From the NCBI GenBank assembly GCA_029449235.1, contig JANATG010000014.1:558001-622000 (forward strand): DNA of 64,000 nucleotides, read 5' to 3'. Shown in pieces: positions 53,901 through 63,728 of the stretch (the first letter of the stretch is position 1; every line of letters begins with the position of its first letter). The DNA is from Linnemannia schmuckeri. Lineage: Eukaryota; Mortierellomycota; Mortierellomycetes; Mortierellales; Mortierellaceae. The notes beneath the pieces are model-generated. The model was given only the letters and a program-made list of their open reading frames with translations. It did not search any database and was not told the DNA's origin. A program made the position numbers and the translations under genes.

Positions 53901-56511
53901 GATCGAACTCCAACTTTTTACGCGGCCCTAGTCAGCCTTTTACCAGATCACGGACGACGTCAAAGGATGTTCGAATGAGCCATATTCTCAGGAATTACGC
54001 GACCCTGCGAGGACTGGATCAGGAAGACTACATCAACGAGGTTGCACAAAGCAAGTCATTGGGACCCGGCATTGTACAGCGGGAGCGTCGTAGTTCATCT
54101 CAGCGGAGCAGTGGAGCATGGTCATCACCAGCAGCAGCAGTTGTAGCAGCGCTCGAGGCGGTGACACCGGAAGGACCTGTGGCACCAACGTCAGGAGAGA
54201 GTTCGGCCATGACGACGCCAACAGACAGCCGGCGAGGATCGATCTCCCAACCCACGAACATTGTGGCCTTGACGCAATTGAACAGAGAATACCGAGAGAT
54301 GATTGTCCACCTGGAGCGAGATCTTTTGATGGCCAAGAACGAGCTCAACTTTGAACTTTTTCTCAAGCAGCAACACATTCAGCAGATCTCCAAAGTTCAC
54401 CGAGCGCACGTCCTGGATGCCAGTGTCGAGGCTGAGCGCCAAAACTTGTACAACACCTGTCGATCTTTGAAGGCCCAGTTGCACGAGACACGGACGCTCC
54501 TGGAGAGACGCAAGAACAAGCAGACTCATTGGGACACTGAACTGAAGGCCAAAGTCCAGACCTTCCGAGACGAGCGCAAGCAGTTGCAGTTTGAGGTCGA
54601 GCGCCTGAAGCAAGATATCAAGGATACACGACAGGCCCAGGAAATTCAGGAACGATTGCTGACCGAAGAGCGTAAAGGGTAAACATCTTGTTATTAATCA
54701 CTCAGTGCATTCAACTCTTCTTTAGTATTTCGTTTTTGATCGTGTTTTTTCTGACACTTGAGGTATTTTGTTTTCTTAGAACGTTCCAATTGAAGAATTC
54801 AATTGAAGATCTCTCGCCAAAGCTAAAACGCATGGAGGAGTATGAGAAGAGGATTGAGGAGATGACCCGCCAACTTGTGCTCTGGGAAACCGAACAATCC
54901 AAGAACCAGGAAACTCAAAGACAGCTGGAGGGTGTTGTGAGTCGTTGGCAGAGTTTGGAGCTGTTACTTGCTGCAGAGAAGGAGGAATCGAGGATCTTGC
55001 GGAATCGTGTCTCGCAACAGTCGCAAGTCATGGACGATATGAAGATCCAAATTGCCATGATGGAGGGCCGCATGCCAAATCTTCAGGAGGATTCGTCTAT
55101 AGACCATTCGGAGGATGAGAGCATTGACGATAGCGGTGATCAATACGGTGAGGGCGGTAGTGTCCGTGATGGCATGGGTGAGGTTGCACTCCGAAAGATG
55201 TCTGTCCGTCGGAAGCTGCTCATGGGCACGGGTCATCAAAACTCTGGAGGCAGCAGCAATGGCATGGAACTGGGATGGCCCTCTGGTTTCAGCCGCTCTA
55301 ACAGCAGTCAGAATGGTTTTGATCAGCAAAGGAGAGCTGAAGCCATGCAAGAGTTTATGGCCAAGGAGAAGGAGCGTTGGGACCAAGAGTTGCAGCAGGC
55401 CCATAACAAGTGGTCCATGGAAGCCGTCAGGAACCAAGAGCTAGAAGAGCGAATCCTGGAACTTCAGGGGCAGGTCGAAATGGCACAGGCGATCAGTCGG
55501 CGGCAACAAAACTTTGGCATGGGGCATCAAGGCGGTCACCCTGGCGATGGGGGCGGTGGAAGCGGAGATATCGCTGGAGGCGAAGGCGGCCACGGAAATG
55601 GTGGCGATGGAGGCGCCCCTATGATGAATATGCCTTCTCAGCCGCAGGATGTTCCTCGCATGACACCAATGCAAGGAATGCGAATGCACGACCAATTCGC
55701 CGAGGTTGACACGGACGATGGTGGCGTAGGGCCAAGCGGGATGGTTGGCCGGTACAGTCAACGCCAACCAGAGTCAACAGAGGACGAGGATGACGACCCC
55801 AGGATGCGACAGCGAGGGAATACAATGAATATTGGAGAAAGACAGCCATCGTCAGCTCTCCATACGTCGGTCCCGTCGTCGGTTTCATCTCGGAGCAAAG
55901 GAAAGAGCACCAAGTCCAAGACCAAGTCCAAATGGCTCCTTACACAGCAGCAGCAGTCACAGCAGCCACAACCCTCTCAACCTTTCGATCGCGCCCAGTC
56001 GGATCGATCCAGTAACTCTCACCTCGGGATGACAGGTCCGCTTTCAATCTTGGATCTCACGCGATCACCTCACCCGTCGGCTATACTCAACCCCCGGATG
56101 AGCACTGAGTCCTCGTCGACCACCAGTAGTGCCGCAGCCCGTGCCGCCTCTGGAGGATTGTTTCCACCCACGATGTACACTCGCAACATATCGCATCTTT
56201 CGGACGGCGGCAGCAGCGATGTGACGACTGCATCTGACAGCAGTACAACTGGCAGTACAACTCAGCGAACTGGGGACGGCAATAGCAGCAGCGGCGGAGG
56301 AGAAGGGCGCGCCGAGAGCGTCGATGGCAATGGCGAAGGTGGATCTGGAGGGTCTGGTACTGGATCAGGAACAGGCTCTGCCTCTGATAAAAAAAAGTCA
56401 AGCAAGAGCAAGACTGTGCGGGACCGAGAGCGGGACAAAATCCGGATGATGAGCGGAATGGGCCCTCTTGTTGATCCTAGCAAGATGTACCGCAACGTCC
56501 GCATGATCTAA
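50908..56511 (+). CDS. TSC1: Hamartin (Tsc1), TORC1-inhibitory TSC complex scaffold
   Basis: Five exons: 50908-52425, 52524-52586, 52684-53047, 53151-54678 and 54780-56511. All junctions keep frame, giving about 1734 residues (human 1164, so long). The N-terminal alpha-solenoid is recognisable through HLLTLYTQQGMDNVPIALVA, RVHLHQILATPLFDSLLLSL then K joined to NDTSPLIVSLGLMTLIMLMP, and FSFLYGMYPCNLLKFLHAPR then KYL, which are hamartin signatures (threonine-serine-proline turn, then the YG..P.N..KFL segment). Long coiled coils follow at about 1015-1090, 1160-1230 and 1330-1395 and resemble the part that binds Tsc2. The C-terminal 300 residues are Gly/Ser-rich and disordered. Tsc1 stabilises Tsc2, the Rheb GTPase-activating subunit, restraining TORC1. 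The donor of exon 3 (53048) competes with a stronger one downstream. Saccharomyces lacks this gene but fission yeast keeps it. Confidence 0.88.
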
Positions 56512-56540
56512 GGGCTCGCCAATGCTCGTGGAACGAGAAG

Positions 56541-56546
56541 AATAAA
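56541..56546 (+). terminator. AATAAA poly(A) signal of TSC1
   Basis: A canonical hexamer 30 nt after the TSC1 stop codon. Confidence 0.6.
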
Positions 56547-57560
56547 AAGCCCATTTTCGCCTAGCTGCTCACAGCAACACTTTTGAACTGTGATGCCTGC
56601 AGCAAAAATACTTGAAATGACGTCAAAAACTAACCTCATCATTCGATTACAGTTCGTAGATGGTGGTAAAAGGCAGTGGTGCAGTACAATATTTGACGAG
56701 AAGAACCTCGAATCAGGCTTGCGGTAACAATTCGCCTCATCTTCTCATTCCTCGAAGGCAATTGAAGGCTCAAGTAGCAGGGTGTTCTTGTCGAGTGAAG
56801 AAAATGGATAGCTGCAAACTCCATCCCGATCTCGACGAATATCGTTAGCTGCCAGAGGAACGTGAACATGATCTACCGGATCTGCTAGGTCTCGCGGAGG
56901 ATGATCTCCTCTTTGTCCCCCTTGCATCCGAAGGACCTGAAGATTAACTCTTTGTATGTTCTGTCGCGGGCGAATTTTTTTTTTGTTTTGCCAAAATGAT
57001 CAGGATTTTACTGCCGGAACAACAATCCGGATCGCTGATTGCGTGCACAGCAAGCGGATTAGAGGTGGTATTGACAAGGCTCTGCTTCATCGCTGCTCGA
57101 CCTCGTTGCGAACACGACTGAGATCAAAGAGACTGTCTCGGCGAGAAAAGCTGTGTGAATGGACAGTGCGCTTCCGGCACTTGAGAGGGCCAAATTTTTT
57201 CCTTAGCGCAACTTTTCTTTGACTGAAGAAAGTACGCGGTGTTTAACGGTACATTGAGTAATTAGGCTTGAATAATAAGTTGTTATTTAATTATTTGTAT
57301 GGTTTGTGATAAAGAACTATGATTTGCAAAGTAAATCACTCCTTCCTTGCTCCTTTCACGACGACAACGAATACCGCCACCACTTCGCAAGCCTTTCATC
57401 AACAACACCTCCCCTGTAAAAAGGTTTTGTCCACTCCAAGGCCGGCCACTAGTTTCCTCCCCTCCATTCCACATTCATTCATTCTGTTCATTGACACCTC
57501 CATTTCTCCATTCATGATCCCTTTTTTTTAAACATTTTTTTCTCTCCAACACCCGCTACA
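56547..57560. other. Intergenic between TSC1 and an F-box gene, with coding-like traces
   Basis: At about 56685-56935 the plus strand has coding-like pieces broken by stops (KAQVAGCSCRVKKMDSCKLH; then LPEEREHDLPDLLGLAEDDL with LFVPLASEGPED). They may be a gene relic, but I cannot name it. The last 230 nt are the C/T-rich leader of the F-box gene. Confidence 0.35.
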
Positions 57561-59738
57561 ATGTCTTCTCCTCAAGAAGGCCTCTTCAGGCTGCCAGAAC
57601 TCCTACACCAAATCCTACTCCAACTCTCAAATGAAGACATATCTAACCTCATGGTCACCAACAAGGTTATGCGTGACCTCTGTGCTCCTTACTTGTATCA
57701 TACCCTCGACCTCACCTTTACTCACGGCGGCTTTAACATCTTGGAGTCGACGCAGGCTAAGCGAGCCATATCCAAGAACGCATACCTTGTCCAAAAGCTC
57801 ACCGTCAGTCATGTCGACCTTTGTTTTTTGTTTAACTGCCTGAGGGCAGCAGCCTACAGGGATACACAGCTTCCTTCGCCGTCGCCAGGCAGCTTGGCTG
57901 ATCCAAACCTCACTCTCCCTTCCTATCTACCTCCGCTGGATATCTACCCCATCGATTTTGTCCCCATCAATCCCATGATCAACTTGACAGATCTCACGCT
58001 CTCCCTCACTCACGTGTGTGCCCAAGCTTACAGCTCCTATCGTGTTCCCAGTTTCCGTAACTCACGGATGACGGTTGCCCAAGCCTGCTGGGTCATTTCT
58101 CTGAGTCCTCGCCTGGTCAACTTGACAATCCATGATCTCGTCATCAAGGAACATCGGGAGGTTCGACTGTTGGGCGAGACGATCTATGAGCTGTCGCGAC
58201 TCCGATTGCTGGATCTGAAGCTACTCGTGAGGGGAAGTTGGCATAGTGCAGGATCGTGGTACAAGGCTGGATCGACAATCGTGTTTAATTGTCCGAGGTT
58301 GATTCAGAAGCTGCGGATTGATTTGGAGGACTATGGAACCGCGAAAATGGACGAGAGTGATAATTCTGACGACGACGAGTTTAGGATGCAGCAGTACCAC
58401 CATACCCTTTATCATGCCGATGACGACATGGACGAAGATATGGATCAGGACGATGATGATGATATGGACAGCGACGACAGTGATGAGGAGATGGGGTTTG
58501 AGTATGATGGTGATGCTGAAGAGGACCATCGTCAAGAGATGGACTACGACGAAGAGGGAGAGGATTCTGACGAAGACGACGACGGGGACCAACAGCCAGA
58601 GGAGTCGTGGAGTCTGCAACTTTGGGAAAGCCAGCAACACAGCGAGGACGAGCTGATGTCAAGACCGGACAGATGTGAACCTTTGATGGAGCTAGTTGAA
58701 GTCAAGCTCTGGAACTTTGTCAAGGGTATCACGGAAGATGAGGTTGTCTGGCTATTTGAGCATTGCTGCAAGGTCAAGAATCTTGCTATTTCTTCGTTCG
58801 AGCATGACATTGATCCCAAGACCGTGGCCAATATCATCAAGTCTTTCTGTACCAGGATTCGGAGACTGACGTTTAAGGACCCTGAGTCTGAAGGAGGTTG
58901 GAATGTCATGTTGCCGTTTGAGGTTTTGACTGCCATGCCCGACCAGCAGTTGCGAGAGATTGACTACCGGGGGGTTAAGTACAAGATGACCAAGGACATG
59001 GTGCAGAACTCTATTATTAGACACTCGGCAGCCCTGACGATCATTGTCTTTAAAGATTGTCAGCAGATCGCCTCCGATGCAATACAAGCAGTGTTGGTAG
59101 AGTGTACTGTCCTTAACAACTTTCAAGTGAGCTGGCACGAGGACGAGGTGGTCTCCTTTCTTCATCTGGCCGATGCGATCGCCACGCCCTGGGGGTCGAA
59201 CAAGTTCACCCGACTCAGTCTCACCATCGGTATCCCCAGGTTGCATCGTGAGCGTGGTCAGCGGCTCTACTATCAGCGCGCTCCCAGATGTGTCCTCTCA
59301 CTCCAAGAAAAGCGTCAATTTGCCCAGCTCGAGTGCCTTTACCGTCAACTCGCATCTCTGCAAGACCTGGTCCACCTCGACCTGCGGGCCTTGGCCACCC
59401 ACGCCATCAACGGTTCAATCGAAGACCCATTCTACTTCAACCACACGTTCCCCGCCATGATGTCGTTAGCGGATACCAAATCCGGTCGACCAGGATTCTT
59501 GGAACTCTTTGCTGGATGGACAAAGCTGGAGGTGCTTCGGGGGTCGTTCAATGTCAGCACGGATGAGGCCTTGGAGACGATGGGGTGCCCGGAATCGACG
59601 TGGTTGAGTAAGCATTGGCCAAAGTGGAAGGAAGGAGAGTTCTTTCAGGGGTTTGATGAGTCGAGGGAAGTTTTTGTTTGGCTTGAGGATTATCGTCAAA
59701 AAGAAAACCCGTTGTTTTCTTTGGGATTGAGTTGGTAG
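57561..59738 (+). CDS. F-box/LRR-like protein with acidic insert
   Basis: A single-exon gene of 725 residues. The start follows a C/T-rich leader. The F-box is at the front: GLFRLPELLHQILLQLSNED, then ISNLMVTNKVMRDLCAPYLY. Leu-rich segments follow (LTDLTLSLTHV, LSPRLVNLTIHDLV, LSRLRLLDLKLLV), then a strongly acidic insert (about residues 265-355, runs of Asp/Glu with Met), then more LRR-like repeats (ITEDEVVWLFEHCCKVKNLA, FQVSWHEDEVVSF, LASLQDLVHLDLR). The C-terminus FLELFAGWTKLEVLRGSFNV is the same family ending seen in the tandem pair (LGGLSKLEELRGSVNV) and in the inverted pseudogene next door. An SCF substrate-receptor role is inferred. It looks intact. Confidence 0.85.
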   Translation: MSSPQEGLFRLPELLHQILLQLSNEDISNLMVTNKVMRDLCAPYLYHTLDLTFTHGGFNILESTQAKRAISKNAYLVQKLTVSHVDLCFLFNCLRAAAYRDTQLPSPSPGSLADPNLTLPSYLPPLDIYPIDFVPINPMINLTDLTLSLTHVCAQAYSSYRVPSFRNSRMTVAQACWVISLSPRLVNLTIHDLVIKEHREVRLLGETIYELSRLRLLDLKLLVRGSWHSAGSWYKAGSTIVFNCPRLIQKLRIDLEDYGTAKMDESDNSDDDEFRMQQYHHTLYHADDDMDEDMDQDDDDDMDSDDSDEEMGFEYDGDAEEDHRQEMDYDEEGEDSDEDDDGDQQPEESWSLQLWESQQHSEDELMSRPDRCEPLMELVEVKLWNFVKGITEDEVVWLFEHCCKVKNLAISSFEHDIDPKTVANIIKSFCTRIRRLTFKDPESEGGWNVMLPFEVLTAMPDQQLREIDYRGVKYKMTKDMVQNSIIRHSAALTIIVFKDCQQIASDAIQAVLVECTVLNNFQVSWHEDEVVSFLHLADAIATPWGSNKFTRLSLTIGIPRLHRERGQRLYYQRAPRCVLSLQEKRQFAQLECLYRQLASLQDLVHLDLRALATHAINGSIEDPFYFNHTFPAMMSLADTKSGRPGFLELFAGWTKLEVLRGSFNVSTDEALETMGCPESTWLSKHWPKWKEGEFFQGFDESREVFVWLEDYRQKENPLFSLGLSW

Positions 59739-60216
59739 GCTGTTGTCTGTTCATTTAGGTAACAAACTAAAAAAAAAAAAAAAAAAAAAGGCAGAAAACA
59801 TGTTCATCTACAAATCCTGTATTTGATACGCCACCAAAATTTTGCTGCATTACACGCCACCTTTTTCAACTGACATAAATTTCAGTCCCCGTTTTCTCTT
59901 TTTTTCATTTGTTCATTTCATTTATTCATACATTCGTTCCTTCTCTACACACCAACCTCCATCCACCAACTACCTATGAAAAAAAAAAAAAAAAAAAAAA
60001 AAGAGTGTTTGAGGCTTACGCGTAATGCAAATTAGCACACACGCACATACACGCACAAGTACATACTAAGAGATAAGATATGTATTTAATGACTGTGAAG
60101 AAAAAGAAGAACCCATCAAGTAGTCCAAAAATGTTTCGTTACCGATAAGCCTCCAGGTATAACTTCAATCCCCTCTTGGTTCTTTCCTTCTGAAGCCACC
60201 GAAACGGAGTTCTCAA
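59739..60216. other. Convergent spacer with two poly-A tracts
   Basis: A21 at 59769-59789 and A24 at 59979-60002. No gene is seen. The spacer separates an intact F-box gene from an inverted pseudogene copy. Confidence 0.6.
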
Positions 60217-62079
60217 CTACTTCTCCCTCTCAAAGAACATCGCCCTTCGCAACTCAGGCCAATGCACCGACATCCATTTCACTTCATCCCAGCCCATCGT
60301 CTCAGTCATCTCATCCGTGTCCGCGTGGAAAGAACCCTCCAAGCACTGTAGTTTTGTCAACCCGGCGAGAAGGTGCAGGTACCCTGGTTTACCGGGCATG
60401 AAGTCTGGAAGGTTCAGTAGGCCTAGGAAGGTGCAGTCTTGGCAGCTTCAGGTTCCTTCTTCTGGAGCTTCACCGTCCTCGTTAGTTGGTTCCAGCATCA
60501 GGTCGAGGTCGATTAGTTGGTGGAGGGGGCCGAGTTGGCGGTAGAAGGTTTCCAGGACTGAGAACTGCGCGGTCTCCTTGTCGGATAGGGCGATAGGTGA
60601 GACCTGCTCATAAAAGGGTTGGAAACCCTCTTCGGGAGACAGGGTCTGGACACCGATGATGAAGTGGATGCGCTTGAGGTTTCTGCAGGCTCAGGGTGCA
60701 GCTGCAACAGCATTGTCCAAGGAGACAAAGAAACGACCATCACGGCCACTGTTCCAGTCTGGCCACTGGATCTGGAAGTCTTCTAGTGCTCCACAGCCAG
60801 ATAGTATGGTCCGGATGGCGGTGCTGCTGATGGTGTTGCGGTTCTTGAGGATGAGGGTGTGGAGTGTGGCCGCGTGGCGCAGGAAGAAGAACCTTGCAGC
60901 GTCTCCGTGGATGGGGTGCTCGAAATGAGTGCATTCGATGTGCTTGACATGGTTGTTGGGGAGGGACTCGAAGATCCGAAGGGGTAGTTCGCTGTGCCGG
61001 GCAGAGCGACAGGGGTTGGAGACGACATGGGTGAAGTTCGGGCAGAGCGTGGTGATTTGTGAGGCAAAGGATGTGAGGTTATTGATACCCCGGATGTCGG
61101 TGGGGAGTTGGATGCGTTCGAGGTTGGGATATCGTTCAAGTACGGCGAAGACCCTGTCCTTGATAGCGCTGAGCAACATATTTGCGAAATTAACGTCAAC
61201 CATGCGCGGGAAGGATGCTACTCCTGGTTTTGTGGCCATGAGTTCGGTCAAGAAGGGCTCCTCCTCGGCAACGGTATCGTCCCAGGAATGGACGTGACGG
61301 TCTTCAACAATGCTGTCCTTGCCCACATACTTTTCGACCTGAAAGATCTCGACGGTGGGCGAGCAGCGGAGAAAGGTCTCCAGTGAAACAGGGACAGATG
61401 CTCGCTGGTAGCATCCACAGTTGCATGGAACTGTTGCAGTCGGGCAAGACCGGCAATAGCATCGATGAGACGGCGAGCGTCTTGCTGATTGGCAAAGTGC
61501 AGGGGACGAGTGTAAAGGAATCCAAATGAGGGTTTACTTGGAGGATCCAAGCCAGGTGGATAAAGGAAGTCTTGAGCCCGTTGTATGGGATACTGGAAAA
61601 AGAGGCAGTCTTCCTTTGACTTGCGACGGCGGTGGTGGTAGTTTTGTTTTCAACATCTTGTAAGACGATGAGGGAAGCGAGGTTGCACAGGGGCGGTAAC
61701 GGAATCACCTTGCAGGTAGGGCCCGAGAAATAGTGTCTATTTTTTTGCAAGCAGCATTAGCTGCTGCAATAGACTCAATAATAGCGTAATGTCTGTCGAC
61801 TGACAAAGACGATAAAAAGAAATCCAACTTGCGCCTCTTGGACGTATAATAAGCCAGTGCGCAGCGGAAAAAGTACTCGAGCTGGGTCTCGGTACAAGTC
61901 ATCGAACGGACGGAGACAACGTTCCTTGCAAGACCGGGCAAGGACACTACGGAGTCGAGGACTGTGTAGGGTCTTGGTGTTCGGGATCTGTCCTGTGAGG
62001 GGAAAGAGAAACAGGTATCGGTATAGGATGGGCTGGCAGACCTTGAAGAGATGGCGGCAGGTTTGCATAAGCCGGGAGA
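60217..62079 (-). pseudogene. Decayed F-box/LRR pseudogene, inverted relative of the 57561 gene
   Basis: Minus-strand pieces occur in family order in several frames. An F-box-like start (RLMQTCRHLFKVCQPILYRY then LFLFP, about 61990-62079) comes first. Next come FRCALAYYTSKRRKLDF, LASLIVLQDVENKTTTTAVA, and FLTELMATKPGVASFPRMVD with VNFANMLLSAIKDRVFAVLE and RYPNLERIQLPTDIRG. The core is GDAARFFFLRHAATLHTLIL then KNRNTISSTAIRTILSGCGA and LEDFQIQWPDW. The last piece (60217-60399), GYLHLLAGLTKLQCLEGSFH then ADTDEMTETMGWDEVKWMSV, matches the ending of the gene at 57561 (ELFAGWTKLEVLRGSFNVST). Several frame changes and stops break it, so no single protein can be made. Some long pieces remain open, so decay is fairly recent. 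Confidence 0.7.
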
Positions 62080-62980
62080 CATCGTCGACTCAGTTGAAGG
62101 CAACTTGGATGATGACCAGGATGGAAACTAGTGCAGGCATGTGGAAGAAGTGGGTGGATGCGGTGGAGTGCGTTTTTTTTCTTTTTTTTGTTTTGGAGTA
62201 GTATTTTTCTGTTTAGGGTGGAGTATGGGATAGAGGATGGGGAAGTATGTGTGAGAGAGAGTGGGGGTTGGTGATGAGGCGAACAAGAAAAAAAAGAAAA
62301 CGAGAGAGAGAGAAAAGCGAGGAGAAGGTTTTTATGGGAGAGGGTATTTATGAGAGAGGGAAAGAGGGAAAGAAGGAAGAAGGTCCTTCACGTCATCAAA
62401 AAGCTAAGGGCTTGTACGTAAGCAAAGCGGGCTCTCATGGTTCCGAGAGGGGTGTAAGGATTACCGGAATCAGGTATTCTTATACCCCCGTGCGAATTTC
62501 AATCTTCATGCATAGGCCACACCCACGCGTACCTGACTGATTGAAAAGGTTAATTTTTTTTTTTTACTTTTCCTGAGCTTACAAAAAAGGAAAGCAATGT
62601 TTCACGTAGGCACACTTTGAACAACAAAAGTGTCTGGTGTCCCTCTTAGATTTTCTTCACAACAACACTCTTTTAGGTTCATCATTCATACTCATAAACA
62701 AAAGCATATGCTCAAATAACAAAATGCAGTGATGAAAGATAAGGGAGACGCAGAGGCATGGCGGGTTTAGTTCCGGGGGGTGCACAAAAAAGTTTACAGC
62801 GTCCAAATCAGCAAAAGTTCTCTCCGACCCATTCTGCCTCGATGCATCCTATTGTCGTCTCGCTATCATCGTCACCACTGCCGTCGAAGTGAGCTTCACG
62901 ACCTTGTAGCTTCAACAGCCTCCTCCACAGATGCACGTAGCGTCGTAAACCTCCCGTCGTGTGGTTGCCACGACTGATCG
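62080..62980. other. Intergenic, purine-rich, no gene
   Basis: A GA-rich stretch on the plus strand (about 62240-62390) is probably the old leader of the pseudogene on its left. No gene is supported. Confidence 0.45.
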
Positions 62981-62984
62981 AGGA

Positions 62985-63420
62985 AGGAAACGTAGCCTTC
63001 TTCTAGCCTCGAAAGAGAACGCAGTCGATATGCGGATCCTTGGTCCAACCCCGTAGGCTCATCTCTCTCAGATTCGTCAACGAAGCTGACTGCTAATAAA
63101 GTCTCTCAAAGGCGAGCGATTGATCGGTTACTCCAGGTCTTTCATCCTCCTCAACACCGTAATGCTTGCGCATGGCGATGGCGACATCCAGCATCTTCAA
63201 CCCTGTATACTCCCATGCCTCTACAGTTGCTTCAGCTAACGTCATTCAGGACTCCGCCTCGTCGCATCTTTAGTTGACAGCCAAGATCTTCAATACCGAG
63301 CAGTGAGTAAGCATTTGCCGGACATCACTACTCTCGACACACCCGTTCGACTCGAGTCGCACTGTACGGAGAGCTGTCGAGTGTCGAAGGAGCATCTCTT
63401 TCAACCGCCTCCTCTCCTTG
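62985..63420 (-). pseudogene. LRR/F-box family relic
   Basis: The minus strand yields LKEMLLRHSTALRTVRLESN then GCVESSDVRQMLTHCSVLKI and LAVN, a stop and frame change, then EATVEAWEYTGLKMLDVAIA then MRKHYGVEEDERPGVTDQSL, a stop, then SLTNLREMSLRGWTKDPHID. These are typical pieces of the C-terminal half of Mortierella-like F-box/LRR proteins (WVC.GLK.LDV.I). At least two stops and no start. It is a small remnant only. Confidence 0.5.
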
Positions 63421-63728
63421 TACACTCTTTTTTCTACTCATCGGGTGAACTGTCATCGAAAAATTGATATCGGTGGTGACACATACATTTCTCTCAATTT
63501 CACATTACAATTTATGCACACAAACAAGCAAGCTACAGTGCATGGCATGATTTGTGTCCAAGCTTATCAGAAAAAGTTCTGTTTTTTTTTGGTGTGTACA
63601 ATATGGACACGTTATCCTCGCAAAAAGTCGTTCACACTCCTTTTTTTATTGCATGGGGATGGCGCTTCATTTTTTTCACACACATAATTCTTCGTTTCTC
63701 ACTCCCACGCCCTATCTTGTCCACAACC
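63421..63728. promoter_or_regulatory. Leader/promoter of the right-edge F-box locus
   Basis: AT-rich, becoming C/T-rich near 63680-63725, just before the ATG at 63729. No gene is seen within it. Confidence 0.4.
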
